NCBI GenBank assembly: GCA_020152595.1
Contig: JAIGNY010004119.1
Location: 1-64,000 of the forward strand
Direction: 5' to 3'
Length of the DNA stretch: 64,000 bases
Source of the DNA: Chiridota heheva
Lineage: Eukaryota > Echinodermata > Holothuroidea > Apodida > Chiridotidae
The notes beneath the pieces are model-generated. The model saw only the letters and a program-made list of their open reading frames with translations. It ran no database searches and had not been told where the DNA came from. Both the position numbers and the translations under genes were made by a program. This document shows, piece by piece, positions 11,824 to 64,000 of this stretch (positions are counted from its first letter, which is position 1; every line of letters starts with the position of its first letter).

Positions 11824-12600
11824 GCTATTAGCATTATACAATTTTTTTAAGAAGGTGATGAATAAATTAATGTCGCCAAAAATATATCCTCCAAAAAACA
11901 AAATAAAAGTTGGTATATTGGGTTTTAAAATGTTTGAAAAAAAAAAAAAAAAGGTTATTAGCATTTTTCGCCAAAGTTTTGCTCATTAAAACAGCTAAAA
12001 TCGTAAGATTACCAACAATGGATTAAATGAATAATCCTTGCTGTTCTGGTATAAAAGACCGACAAAAAGTGGAAAAGGAATGGAAATGTAAAAGTGATTA
12101 ATACACATTTGTCACTGCATGCAGGTTTAAATTCACTGGATACACCCACCTAAAATTCTAAGCTGTACTCTTATTAATATCATAAAGTAAAACTTTCATT
12201 AAATAAGTGAAAATCTTATATAAACTAAGATAATGAAGGTGTTTATTTATAGAGACCACTTAAATATGCATAAATATGTGATAATATTATCCATCAGTTT
12301 TCATTTCGACACGACAAAAGTTGCTCTGCAACGTCAATTACAATTCATGTTTTTGCATCATATTAACTACAGCAAACAAGAGAAGATCAAGTTGAATATC
12401 AAATGCATGAGCTCAGCCATCAAGTCTATAGCTACACCAAAACTCTGAAGATCTACCATCCCTCACATTTGATTTGTGACCTCTACATGTAAACAAAATA
12501 TTTAATGTCTTTAGCTTTGATTGTGTCTGTTCCCCTCTCTTTCTTGTTAGCCCAATGGCTCCAAAATATACCTGTTACACCGATCTAATTGCAACTGTAA
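11824..12600. other. AT-rich stretch without a recognised gene
   Basis: There are poly-A runs near 11,940 and a 71-codon frame at 12233-12448 of no recognised family. Nothing else stands out. Confidence 0.45.
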
Positions 12601-12627
12601 ACATACAATGGTGGTGGTGGAGAAGAG

Positions 12628-13181
12628 ATTGTTAACAGAATTTCTAAAGCAAGAACATCTTTCATGAAATTAAAGAAGATATGAAGCTCCAATATATATT
12701 CAGTCAAAACAAAGATCAGATTATTTAACTCTATTGTTAAGTCCGTTCTCTTATACGGTTGTGATGCAGTACGTGGAAGACCAATAGGACTGACGGTAAG
12801 GAATTGGATATCTTCATGTTCAAATGCATGAGAAGAATTTTGAAAATCAGATGGCCATATGTTGCTTCAAATGATGAATTATTGAGCAAAGGAGAATTAG
12901 CATTGAAGTCAAAATGAGAATATGGAGGTGGATTGGGCATGTATTAAGAATGAAAGAGGACAGCCACTGCATGACAGCATTGACATGGAAGCCAGAAGGG
13001 AGAAGGCAAGTAGGACGCCCAAGAACAACATGGAGAAGAATGGTAGTGAAGGAAAGAGAGGAGCTAGGGTGGAATTATTGGAATGACACCAGACACGTTG
13101 CCAGAGACAGGATTCGTTGGAGAGTTCACTGCAGCCTTATGGGACACATGGCCCAAAGAGGACAGTGAGTGAGTGAGTGAC
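12628..13181 (+). mobile_element. 5'-truncated LINE, 3' end of the reverse transcriptase ORF (copy 1)
   Basis: Decayed frames give, in order, DIVNRISKART, VKSVLLYG and then a clean frame from 12,914 with RIWRWIGHVLRM, GRRQVGRPRTTWRRM and VARDRIRWR. These are hallmarks of the C-terminal region of non-LTR retrotransposon polyproteins (the WxGHVxRM and GRPxxTW signatures). The element ends in a short GTGA microsatellite at 13164-13181. At least two frame changes are present. The same family, with the same tail, recurs at 55228-55763. Confidence 0.85.
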
Positions 13182-13184
13182 ACC

Positions 13185-13350
13185 AATCTAATTAAAAAAC
13201 ATGCAAATACTCAGTCAAACGTTTCATGCATGTAATACTGATGAAAGAATTGTCATATTCCCAATGATGGCCCTAAACATTAAACCAATCTAGTTAAGAA
13301 ACATGCAAATAATTAGTCAAATGTTTCACGCATGTAATACCAACAGAAAG
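13185..13350 (+). repeat. Two direct copies of an approximately 100-bp unit
   Basis: Blocks accaatcta, aacatgcaaata and cgcatgtaatac, among others, occur in the same order at 13185-13235 and 13284-13345. This points to a tandem duplication directly downstream of the LINE tail. Confidence 0.6.
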
Positions 13351-13384
13351 CATAACTGTGACTCAATACAGCAACCATGCTTTA

Positions 13385-13605
13385 TAGTATTGTAGAGCCT
13401 GTGAGTCACCACGGTGCAGGGCGCCATCCAATCACCAGTTAAGGAATTTTATATTTTGGCTCCCATGTGGTGACATCTTTTGTATAAAAAGTGGGCATGT
13501 CTTTTGTACAAATAGGTTATTTATGGTTCTGTGCATTAGAAAACTGCTCATTTTATTGCAAATTTTGCTTTTTTGTTGCTGACTGCATTTGTCTGATTGA
13601 TTTAG
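13385..13605 (+). repeat. Dispersed repeat, copy 2 of a diverged pair
   Basis: Partner of 6255-6470, with the same order of blocks from cacggtgca to the T-rich tail. The family is unknown. Confidence 0.5.
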
Positions 13606-15294
13606 TACTGTTGTCTACAGGGTCTACACTGTGAATAAACCCATGACAGTAGCAGGGCTGGGACAAGAGGAATTGTGTTCCCCCACTTTCAGGCAGAATT
13701 AAGTTTTTTTTTCAAACATTGCCGCCCCCCCTCTCTCCCCAACACACACACTTTTGGAGAAGACTAATTGCACACTGCACAGTAGGCTTATAAAATAGAT
13801 TAGCTAACTACAAACACCACAATAGGTAATATTCAAGCATGACTTTACATGCAATGACTATATTCTTCAACAGATTGAACACACTTATCCTCACAAAATT
13901 TCCACCCAATATAAGAATAAGATCAAATTATAAAAAAATGTCACTGATTTAAAGGCTTTACTGTGAAAAACATAAACACAACTCTTTATTAATCAAATTA
14001 CAAATTTCATAATATTGCATAAATTTAATATTTCCTACTTCAATCTCTGACTTCAATTAAAATCACTAATAAATGAATATATTTCTCATATAATCTAGTA
14101 TTGCCATTACGATTAGCTTATTAGCATAAAACTAATGAATATTCAATATAAATATATTATATAATACTATACAGTAAGTTATATCTTCAAAATAATTTCC
14201 TCTTTTGACCTAAATTAGGTTAATTTTAAATGACCTGGCTGGTCTATTCTGGAATGAAAACTTCTTTCACAAAATCAAAATGGATATTAAATTCGTAAAA
14301 ATAGAAGGAAACCTGATAATTATTTTTTATTCAGTTTTGGACCAAAGCTTGATAAAATTGATCCTAAGTACCAGACAAGAAGAATCAAAGTTTAGTATTA
14401 AGTTTAGTTTAATACATGGTTATTTGAACTACTGTACCAAGCCTAAGCTTTCAAGATATTATGCAAATTGTGGAGCTGAAGGAGCATGATGTCCTACAAC
14501 AGTTTTAACAATCATGCAAATTCTTTAATTCATCGTTCAAAGAGTATAAAACATAAAACACAGCATATCAATAAGTCAGAATGTTTGAAACTACTAACAG
14601 ATGGAAACTTATCAAAAGAATTGTGAATGTTTGCAGGTATTAAAAAATTAAATCTATCTATAAAAATTTAAAAATTTTAAAAAGATAAACTGATAAGGTT
14701 AAAAACGACATACATCTAAGAAGTACTCAGAATGATTCAAAAGATTCAAACAAAGTCTAGCCATGGATGTTTGGTTAACAGCTCCATGGTCTACCACAAA
14801 TACTGAAAATCTTAAAGAAAGGTTGGAAAATATGAAGAAAAAAATAGCTGATAAGATCAACTTGCCTGAAAATACAAAAGAAACATGCTCATTCTAATAT
14901 TTTTGACTAAATTAATTGAATTCTATAACATTTCTGGAATGGAAATTGAATTATTATCAATGTAAATCTGCGTAATAGCCTGTTTGGTTACCCTTTCAAG
15001 GTTTCTAGAACTTTAAGAATAGAACACGGCTTCCTTAGTTCAAATACTAAAATGTTTTGAAATTTCTTGTTACGTTCACAAGACAGGAGGTCTAATTAAG
15101 TTGGAGAGGTTGTTGTAAGTGTTACCCAACCTACTAGAAATTGTCATTGCTATTGATTAACAAATTTCACTAATGAAATCACTTGTTACATCTCACTCCA
15201 AACGACCTTTAATTGATATAAAATCAGCATTTGAAACTGTAAAACCGTTATATTCTGATCACTATTCAGTGATACACAGCCCACAAAGCATTGC
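13606..15294 (-). other. 3' flank and probable 3' UTR of the formin
   Basis: This AT-rich, non-coding stretch follows the formin stop. On the minus strand a variant poly-A signal ATTAAA lies at 15213-15208 and canonical AATAAA at 14331-14326 and 13990-13985. I cannot tell which is used. No further exon was seen. Confidence 0.4.
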
Positions 15295-57083
<41,789 letters not shown>

Positions 57084-57288
57084 CTAAAAAATCAAAGACA
57101 AAAGTTTCCTCTGTAAATTAATTCCATTTTACAAAATCATTTACATTTATTCACTAAAACTATTGGCATGTATATACATTAATTTTCATATTGTATGCTT
57201 AGAAAAAATTAGGGTAGAAAATCACAAAATAAGTTAAACTCAAATATTGAACAGTTGATAATTCACTAAAACTTCACCCGCATTTAAG
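57084..57288. other. Intron sequence upstream of exon A
   Basis: AT-rich; nothing recognised. Confidence 0.4.
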
Positions 57289-57657
57289 CAGACCTGCCAA
57301 CCTCTAGAATCACCAAACTGTATTCTGGAACTACAAAAGTTGTATTTTTGATAAAAAATTGTACTCTTCAAACAAAATGTACAAAACAAAGATTTACTGT
57401 GGCTGAAAAAAAATTACCACTGTACTTTCAGTTTCTCTTATTGTACAAATCTTAATCTGAATCGGTTAAGTCGGCAAAATCAATCCTTCAAGAGGACATA
57501 AACGCCAACCGAGCGTAAAAAAAATATTAGTAAAAAAAAATATAAAAAATTAATAAATAAACAAAATAAATTGTATTCTTGTGCCAAAAAACGTACAATC
57601 GTATCTCAACATTTTCCCGTATTAAATACGGCAAAATCATACTAGTTGGCAGGTCTG
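57289..57657. mobile_element. Short inverted-repeat element (369 bp), hAT-like
   Basis: It starts cagacctgccaacctct and ends agttggcaggtctg, which are inverted repeats of 13 bases. The inside is A/T-rich with tgta and tac motifs. Flanks (catttaag, tttatgat) show no clear 8-bp duplication, so the family is inferred from the CAG...CTG ends. Confidence 0.6.
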
Positions 57658-59299
57658 TTTATGATATGTAGTACATCCTGCAGCTTTTAGTTAACCTCCC
57701 TTCATTAGGAAAGGGTGGCTGTTGATTGTTCCAAAGTATATGTTTGATCAATGTGAACATTAACAACAAAGATGAATTTCAATGCATATGTAATTGAATG
57801 CCAATCATTTTTTACATACATAAAAAAAAAAAACCCATCCAATTCCAAATCAAGAAGCTTTTATTTAATTCACATGTACAAATGTTTTCCAAATTAATTG
57901 ACCACAAATTACCTTATTCTTTATTTCTACATCTGTATGTTCTACATTTAAAGATAAATGGAGAAACACCCTCTAACAGGGTTTAATACTCCCTATCTTT
58001 TAAATTGCTCTCATCTGAAACTGATCAAAAAAGAGAACCTAGAAAGGTATCGTGTGAATTATCAGCCTCCAAAGCCACACATTCTGCAAATAACACAAAT
58101 CCGCAACTGGAAATAAAAGCTAGAGGCAAAATGCATGTAGCGTTATATCTTCATTTGATAATCAAAAGAAAAGAGTAATACAATCTTAACAAAAATGAAA
58201 TATTGTGTAAAGTATCAATATTTGCAAGCTACAAACTATCTACTGCAGTGATGTCACAAGCATGGGTCAACTTTATAGCACATACCTAAAGGAAGAAAAC
58301 TAAAAAATATATTAAAATTGTGGCCAAAAAAACCCTCACTTCCTTCCATCAATATTGAAAGTAAGATTTCTCCAGGTTTCATGAAGAGCACAGCACATTG
58401 AAAAGGAGACGTGGAGAGAAATTCTATATAAAATTCTTGATCTTTTTGTCCCCACATTATGGTCATAAGCAGGATTTGAGGGGGCACTTGCCCCCCACTT
58501 TTCTCCAAATTTGTATCTTTTGTATTGTGACTTTTTGCACCTTAGCATGATTTCCCCCCCCCCCACCCACTTTTGACTTTGCCTCCCTCACCCACAAATC
58601 CTGCCAAAGTCATTGGTCATGATCATAGAGGTATTTCACATGCGTTTTCAAGCAACGCTAACTTAAAATCGTGGAGAGCAGTTTTTTGCAAATTACTGTT
58701 GTTTGTTCCTATACATTTATCGTGTATTTCAAAATGACATAGCATAAGTGCATTCTTGGTCGTCATTCATACATTATATGAAAGGCAATTTTTAAAAGAA
58801 ATTTCAGCAAATTTATCTCATAAAACACAAACTATTAAACTTCACAACCTTTAGTGATATAAAGTTGCACCTAACTAGAAGTCTTATGAAAAGTACAATA
58901 ATTGTCTTGAAACTCAGGTTTTTTAATATGTTAAAATTTGTTTCACATTGATTGATAAATTTCATCTGACCATGCAAGCAGTGTAAGAAATCAAGCCTAA
59001 TGTAATAACAAATAATGATATAAATATAGTCTAATATTTGCACCACAAGAGTATTTTTGCCACTCACATGTGTGTAGAAATTTCTATTAGTTTATTATGC
59101 ATTCTTACTTCCAATGCAGATTTATGCAAATTTCGTTAGGTAGATAATGGGTATTACACGAGATATATTTTTGGAAATCATGGATTGCCTTGCTGCATGG
59201 GTTTGCTGCATGGGTCAACTTTAGGTCAATTTAAAAGGACCGAGGTGTAGCTGCATGGATGCTGCAGACATTTCAGCATCTTTCTGAAAGCAATTTTAG
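57658..59299. other. Intron sequence, unrecognised
   Basis: A block with poly-C at 58551-58566 lies in a GC-rich remnant. A segment at 58766-58815 (acattatatgaaaggc..) resembles 63545-63600. No formin exon was seen. Confidence 0.4.
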
Positions 59300-60175
59300 A
59301 TGACAACAGATTAGATATATTCTACTTTTTGAGTATTTCCCATGTAGAAATGGTCAGCTCACTGCAAGCTAGCTCGTAACAACAGGTATAAGCTCATCAC
59401 ATGCTAACAGTAGTATATGAGCTAACAGCAAGCTCAACAAACTAGCAGCAAGTTTAGACAAGCAACTTTATAAACACAACAGACTAAATATATTTTGTTA
59501 TTAAGTATTTCCTATAGAAATGGTCAACTCATGGGAAGCTGGCAACAGCAGGTATAAGCTAACTAAATGCTAAGAGTAAGCATATATGAGCTAACAGCAA
59601 GCTCGGACGAACTAGCAGCAAGCTTAGACCAGCAACTTTAAAAAACAACAGAATAAATATATTCTACTTATTGAGTATTTCCCATATAGAAATGGTCAGC
59701 TCACCGCAAGCTAGCTCGCAACAGTAGGTATAAGCTCACCACATGCTAACAGCAGTATATGAGCTAACAACAAGCTCAAATGAACTAGCAGTGAGTTTAG
59801 AGAGGCAACTTTATAAACACAACAGACTAAATATATTTTACTCATTGAGTATTTCCCAAAGAAATGGTCAACTCACGGGAAGCTTGTAACAGCAAGTGTA
59901 AGCTCACTACATGCTAACAGTAAGCATATATGAGCTAACAGAAAGCTCGGACGATTTTACAGCAAGCTCAGATGAACTAGCAGCAAGCTTAGACCAGCAA
60001 GTTTAGACAAACAACAGACTAAATATATTCTACTTATTGAGTATTTCCCATATAGAAATGGTCAGCTCACTGCAAGCTTGTAACAACAGGTATATGGTGC
60101 ACCACATGCTAATAGTAAGCATATATCAACTAAGAGCGGTTTGGACGAACAAGCAGAAAGCTCTGACGAATGAAG
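59300..60175 (+). repeat. Satellite-like tandem, 170 to 195-bp unit, about 5 copies
   Basis: Each unit contains 'cagactaaatatattcta', 'tattgagtatttccca', 'gaaatggtcagctca', 'catgctaacagta' and 'gagctaacagcaagctc', in the same order. Units start near 59,305, 59,480, 59,652, 59,824 and 60,018. The last is decayed. Confidence 0.85.
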
Positions 60176-60539
60176 GGCTATCTTGACAAATTAGCAAGTA
60201 TAAAGCAAGCCCAAATCATTATGCCAAGGATTTGTGTAGCCATCTTTAAAATGTATTAATATTCTTAAGCCACCTGGCAGGTTAGACTACTTGAATATTG
60301 TCAAGAAAGTAGATTGAGTGTTAATGAGATTTGTCGTCATGCCAACAACAAAGATTATTTTGTGCCAGAGAGGTTAAATTGTTTCAAGCTAAAAATAAAG
60401 TAATAACCAGTACCAAAAGGTTTTGTGGTTCCGATGATTTTTTTCATATGCTGATTGATTTGTAAGTTTTGCATCAACAGTCATGTCATTGCATATCATG
60501 ACTTTTTTATAATTTGTTTCATGATATACATTCAGAAGC

Positions 60540-61400
60540 CACACCCACCATGCAGATCAATAAAAAGGTTGACAACATTAGCATTTGCACAATAACTAAC
60601 AACATTATCAAAGCAAGTATGATGCAAAAACGGTTGCTCATTCATCCTATTTCATTAATTCTTCAGTTAGCTCCGCCTACTCATTAATTTCATGACATCA
60701 CTACCACAACATTAAAACATATGTACAGACCATGACCCATCTGTGTACCACATATGGCATAAATCTGATATACTGTTTATGAAATATGCATGGTGTTTAT
60801 ACCATTTAGCACCTTCACATATGATTAAGCCATGCTCACTAGGCATATTTATGACACCTGTTGATAACAAAAGCATGTACACAATATAATATATTCATGC
60901 CCAATATGATACAAAACAGACATAACAGTTGCTCACTTATCACCTTTTCAAAAAGTTCTCTTTAAGCCCCGCCCACTTATCAATGCATGGCATCATCACC
61001 AAAAGCAATATGGTACATCTATAGACCATGGGATATCTGTGTACCATGACACGAATCCAGTTCATAGTTCTTGAGATATGTCTATAAGTTTTTATGGCTA
61101 CAAGCATATTAAGCCACGCCCACTATGCACATTAATAAAAGTCAACGTTTTTATACCATGAACATGTACACACTAGCTAACATCATTATTAGACCGTATA
61201 TAAAACAAAACAGACATGTTATTGTTAAAATATGAGCATTTACAGATTTTGTACATTAAGCCCACCTACTCATGAATAAGCATGACATCACCACCAAAAA
61301 CAACAGGGCACATCTACGGACCATGGGCTATCTGTGCACAACATATGACATTAATCCAGTGTACTGTTCTTGAGATATCGTGTTTACGGGCAGGCCGTCA
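60540..61400 (+). repeat. Dispersed repeat, tandem diverged copies
   Basis: Three diverged copies of a unit of about 270 to 290 bp contain 'agccacgcccac', 'cattaataaaag', 'tacagaccatg', 'atctgtgtacca' and 'gttcttgagatat'. It is the same family as 34330-34800. It ends with 'gagatatcgtgtttac' and (CA)-rich sequence near 61,420. Confidence 0.7.
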
Positions 61401-61479
61401 CAAACACAAATGCACACACACCGACACCACATACAGGCCATCATGATCACATAGGTTCCTGATGCTATCGCATTGGAAG

Positions 61480-61720
61480 CAAAAATTCAAAGAGAGGTTA
61501 AATGAAGAGGTAATAAAAGTGAAAGGGGGCAGTCCTTGCGGTAGGGGTCAGATGATTTGGTTGTAGTTGATATGGGGAATAAAGGAGGAAGTCTAGAAGG
61601 AGTTTTTATGGAACAACTGTCATTGTTTTAGAGGGGTGAGAGGGGAGGCTCTAAAGAAGGCAAAAAAGCGACAGTGTACAAAAATATGATTGACTGAGCA
61701 GAAATAACCCGTCTTTTGTT
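61480..61720 (-). mobile_element. LINE 3' end, family 2, copy 4 (much decayed)
   Basis: The minus strand has FAFFRASPLTPLK and SFIPHINYN, in the order of CPLYNLPRASL..SFLHHASLYD of copies 1 and 2. Stops occur inside. It is the most decayed of the four. Confidence 0.45.
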
Positions 61721-61975
61721 GTTTTTATGTTGTTAGACCCGTCTTTTGTTGTTGTTAGATGGTTGGTGAGGAATAAACATCACATCCACAACTGTACTAT
61801 ATTGCTTCATTAATTTGGATGTTATATACTGTCAGTCAAGCTACATTTCAGTCCAACAATGGCTAAAAGTAGGACTAGTAAATATTTGCACCATTAGGTA
61901 TTCAATTTGGTGAATAGCTGCTTGTGGGCCAATAAACCTTACATTTTAAGATCTTGTAAGGTTACTAAAATGTTA

Positions 61976-62122
61976 AAAGAATAATAAGAATAATAAGAAT
62001 AAGAATAAGAATAAGAATAAGAAGAATAAGAATAAAGAAGAAGAAGAAGAAGAATAAGAATAAGAAGAAGAAGAAGAATTAGAATAAGAATAAGAATAAG
62101 AATGATAATAATAATAATAATG

Positions 62123-62168
<46 letters not shown>

Positions 62169-62192
62169 TAATAATATAAAAATAAATAAAAC
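61976..62192 (+). repeat. (AAT/AAG)n trinucleotide microsatellite
   Basis: aag and aat trinucleotides alternate, becoming nearly pure (AAT)n after 62,105. Confidence 0.97.
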
Positions 62193-63820
62193 TAGACATC
62201 TCTACAGCTAACATGGGTCACAAAGGCCTTTACAACAAATATAAAAAGGTAACAAACAGATAAAGGAGAAATCATAATCAAATAGCAGCTGAATATACAA
62301 AAGATGATACTTGATCAAGTTCATTCCTTTAAAATCATGAGTCTGAACAGAATTGTAAAGATATCTAGAAATGATGAGTCATCTGCCGCAAAACCTTAAA
62401 GGAGTTTTCGACCAAAAAGTCTTCTGTGGGCATTTCATCCACATCCAATCAAATCTCGCGATCAATTTTTTTGTGAATTTAATGTTAATAAAAGTTTGTT
62501 CACTCGCTGAGTGCTCTCAAACGTTCACGTTTGTGTGCAACTTCTGCACGTGTGTGTAACCTCTGCACATGTGACCTTGGTACAGTATGGTGACTAAATT
62601 ACTAGGCCTACATTAAATTAAAGCTTGATGTTTTTACTGATAAAGTATCTTTTGTCTAGGAGGATGTGGCTAATGCTGTATGACTATGAGCATTGGACTG
62701 TAACGTTAGTGTAATAATTAACTCTTTTTCAAATATCATGTCGTAATGTTACACTTGTCTAACGACGCAAGTAAGACTCGACGTAAGAACTCGTCTCAGA
62801 TTTATTACCAAATGACCATTGAATTGTGGTCCAACCATTAAAAGACACCACCTATCAGCAAAGCTTATTGGGTGACCACATTTACAAGAAAAAATAGTAA
62901 TGAAATAAACTTCCTGTGGATATGGTAAGTCCTAACAACCGGCTGCTTACACCAAGGATGTGTTTTCATACATCCTTGCTTACACTACACAGTTAGGCCT
63001 ATGTGCATGTTTAGCAGCAGAGCAAATCTATGAATATTCAAATACAGAGAGGTTGTATAATTGTTTGTGTACAGACAGCCTATACAAGACATGCACTGAA
63101 TTATTTTAGAGACTCCAATCAAATAAGCCCTCACTTCTTGGTCCAGAGCTCCTTTAATCTATATATCTTAAACAGAATACCACCCCCCACCCCCACATCG
63201 ATAATATAAAATCAGTCAATTGACCAATCAGTCAATAAAACAATTTTAGAAAAAACACAACTGTACTTAATAGCGGATTCTGATTGTAATAGATCAATCG
63301 ATGTGCCACACAATGTGAATAATAAACAAATTCTATCTAATTACTTAAATCTATACAAAGCACAGATGATGCAATTAGGCTTCCATCTATCTATTTACAT
63401 TCACTTTACAACATGTGCATACAGGTTTATCAATCGAGTATAGACGAGACAAAAGTTATGATAACTGGAATTATAATGATCAATGAGGATTAAAGCACGC
63501 TGTAGGCAAGATATAGCATGCGTTCATCACTGGTAGACATTGATACATTATATGAAAGGCCATTTTGTAAAAGATATTCCCGCAAATATCCATTTATATG
63601 ATAAAGGTCTATTAAAAAACAAATTGGTGAAAAAAAGGGGAATATATTATTCCGATCAGGGATTGTTGTATTTCAAAGATTTCACAATTATGTTAAAAAA
63701 ATCCTTGCAGTATAAAGTGTGATGCAGATACAAGATATTTTTTACATATATAATACATTTATGTTTATTACATTTTTGTTAATTTTGTGTTATGAATATT
63801 AAAAAGTACAGTAGATATAT
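62193..63820. other. Stretch without a recognised gene
   Basis: No exon of the formin N-terminal half, RNA gene or array was recognised. 63545-63600 resembles 58766-58815 (weak dispersed pair). Confidence 0.4.
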
Positions 63821-63831
63821 AACTAACAAAG

Positions 63832-64000
63832 AGTAAATGTCCATCTACAGTAGATACAAACTGAAAAAGAATGCAATATGCATCTACTCTAGGTATAAAA
63901 CTGAAAACGTAAAATGTCCATCTACAGTAGATATAAAACTGAAAAATAATAAAATGTCCATCTACAATAGACATAAACTAAAAAGATTAAAATTTCCATC
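63832..64000 (+). repeat. Tandem array of about 42-bp units, running off the right edge
   Basis: 'atgtccatctacagtagata' followed by 'taaactgaaaa' recurs about four times with indels. Its extent to the right is unknown. Confidence 0.75.

Noticed and set aside
57084-64000. Upstream formin exons (FH1, VNW lasso, DID)
   Set aside because: I scanned the minus strand for the lasso and proline-rich FH1 and found none; a short exon could have been missed.

Overview
The window looks like the nuclear genome of a multicellular animal. It is AT-rich, has one gene with phase-compatible GT-AG introns of 1 to 11 kb, and carries LINE, SINE, hAT and TTAA-type DNA transposons plus many minisatellites. The repeat mix suggests a marine invertebrate, but nothing here fixes the phylum. 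No bacterial-type operons, CRISPR arrays, rRNA genes, or retroviral or Polinton-type remains were seen.

The main gene is on the minus strand: the 3' part of a formin of the INF2 type. Ten coding exons between 57,083 and 15,295 join in phase into one open frame of 1,154 codons plus a stop. They encode most of the FH2 actin-assembly domain, a WH2/DAD-like motif split over the last intron, and a 755-residue charged tail that ends without a CaaX box. The first FH2 segment, FH1 and the N-terminal regulatory domain were not found and must lie beyond the right edge or in a small exon I missed.

From 1 to 15.3 kb the sequence is intergenic or 3' flank: a degenerate 14-bp array, a 39-bp array, a 177-codon open frame that may be an exon of an unknown gene, a decayed repeat-type ORF, twin 100-bp MITEs flanked by TTAA, and a LINE 3' end with a GTGA tail. 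From 15.3 to 57 kb the formin introns hold nearly everything else. There are minisatellites of 14, 15, 20, 22, 25, 27, 31 and about 42 bp, four runs of (TA)n, a 2.9-kb hAT transposon inserted in (TA)n, three short hAT-like elements (one just outside the last exon found), and two families of short elements bounded by TTAA, called C and D here. From 57 to 64 kb lie satellite-like and dispersed repeats and no exon that I recognise.

Two observations stand out. First, family D copies share ends and body sequence, but several carry a different tandem array at a different internal point, so the family seems to seed minisatellites. Second, at 43.2 to 46.1 kb a Kolobok-like element with a THAP-type fragment sits at a TTAA inside a family C element, which sits inside a family D element. 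The matching empty TTAA site is present in another C copy near 26.95 kb.
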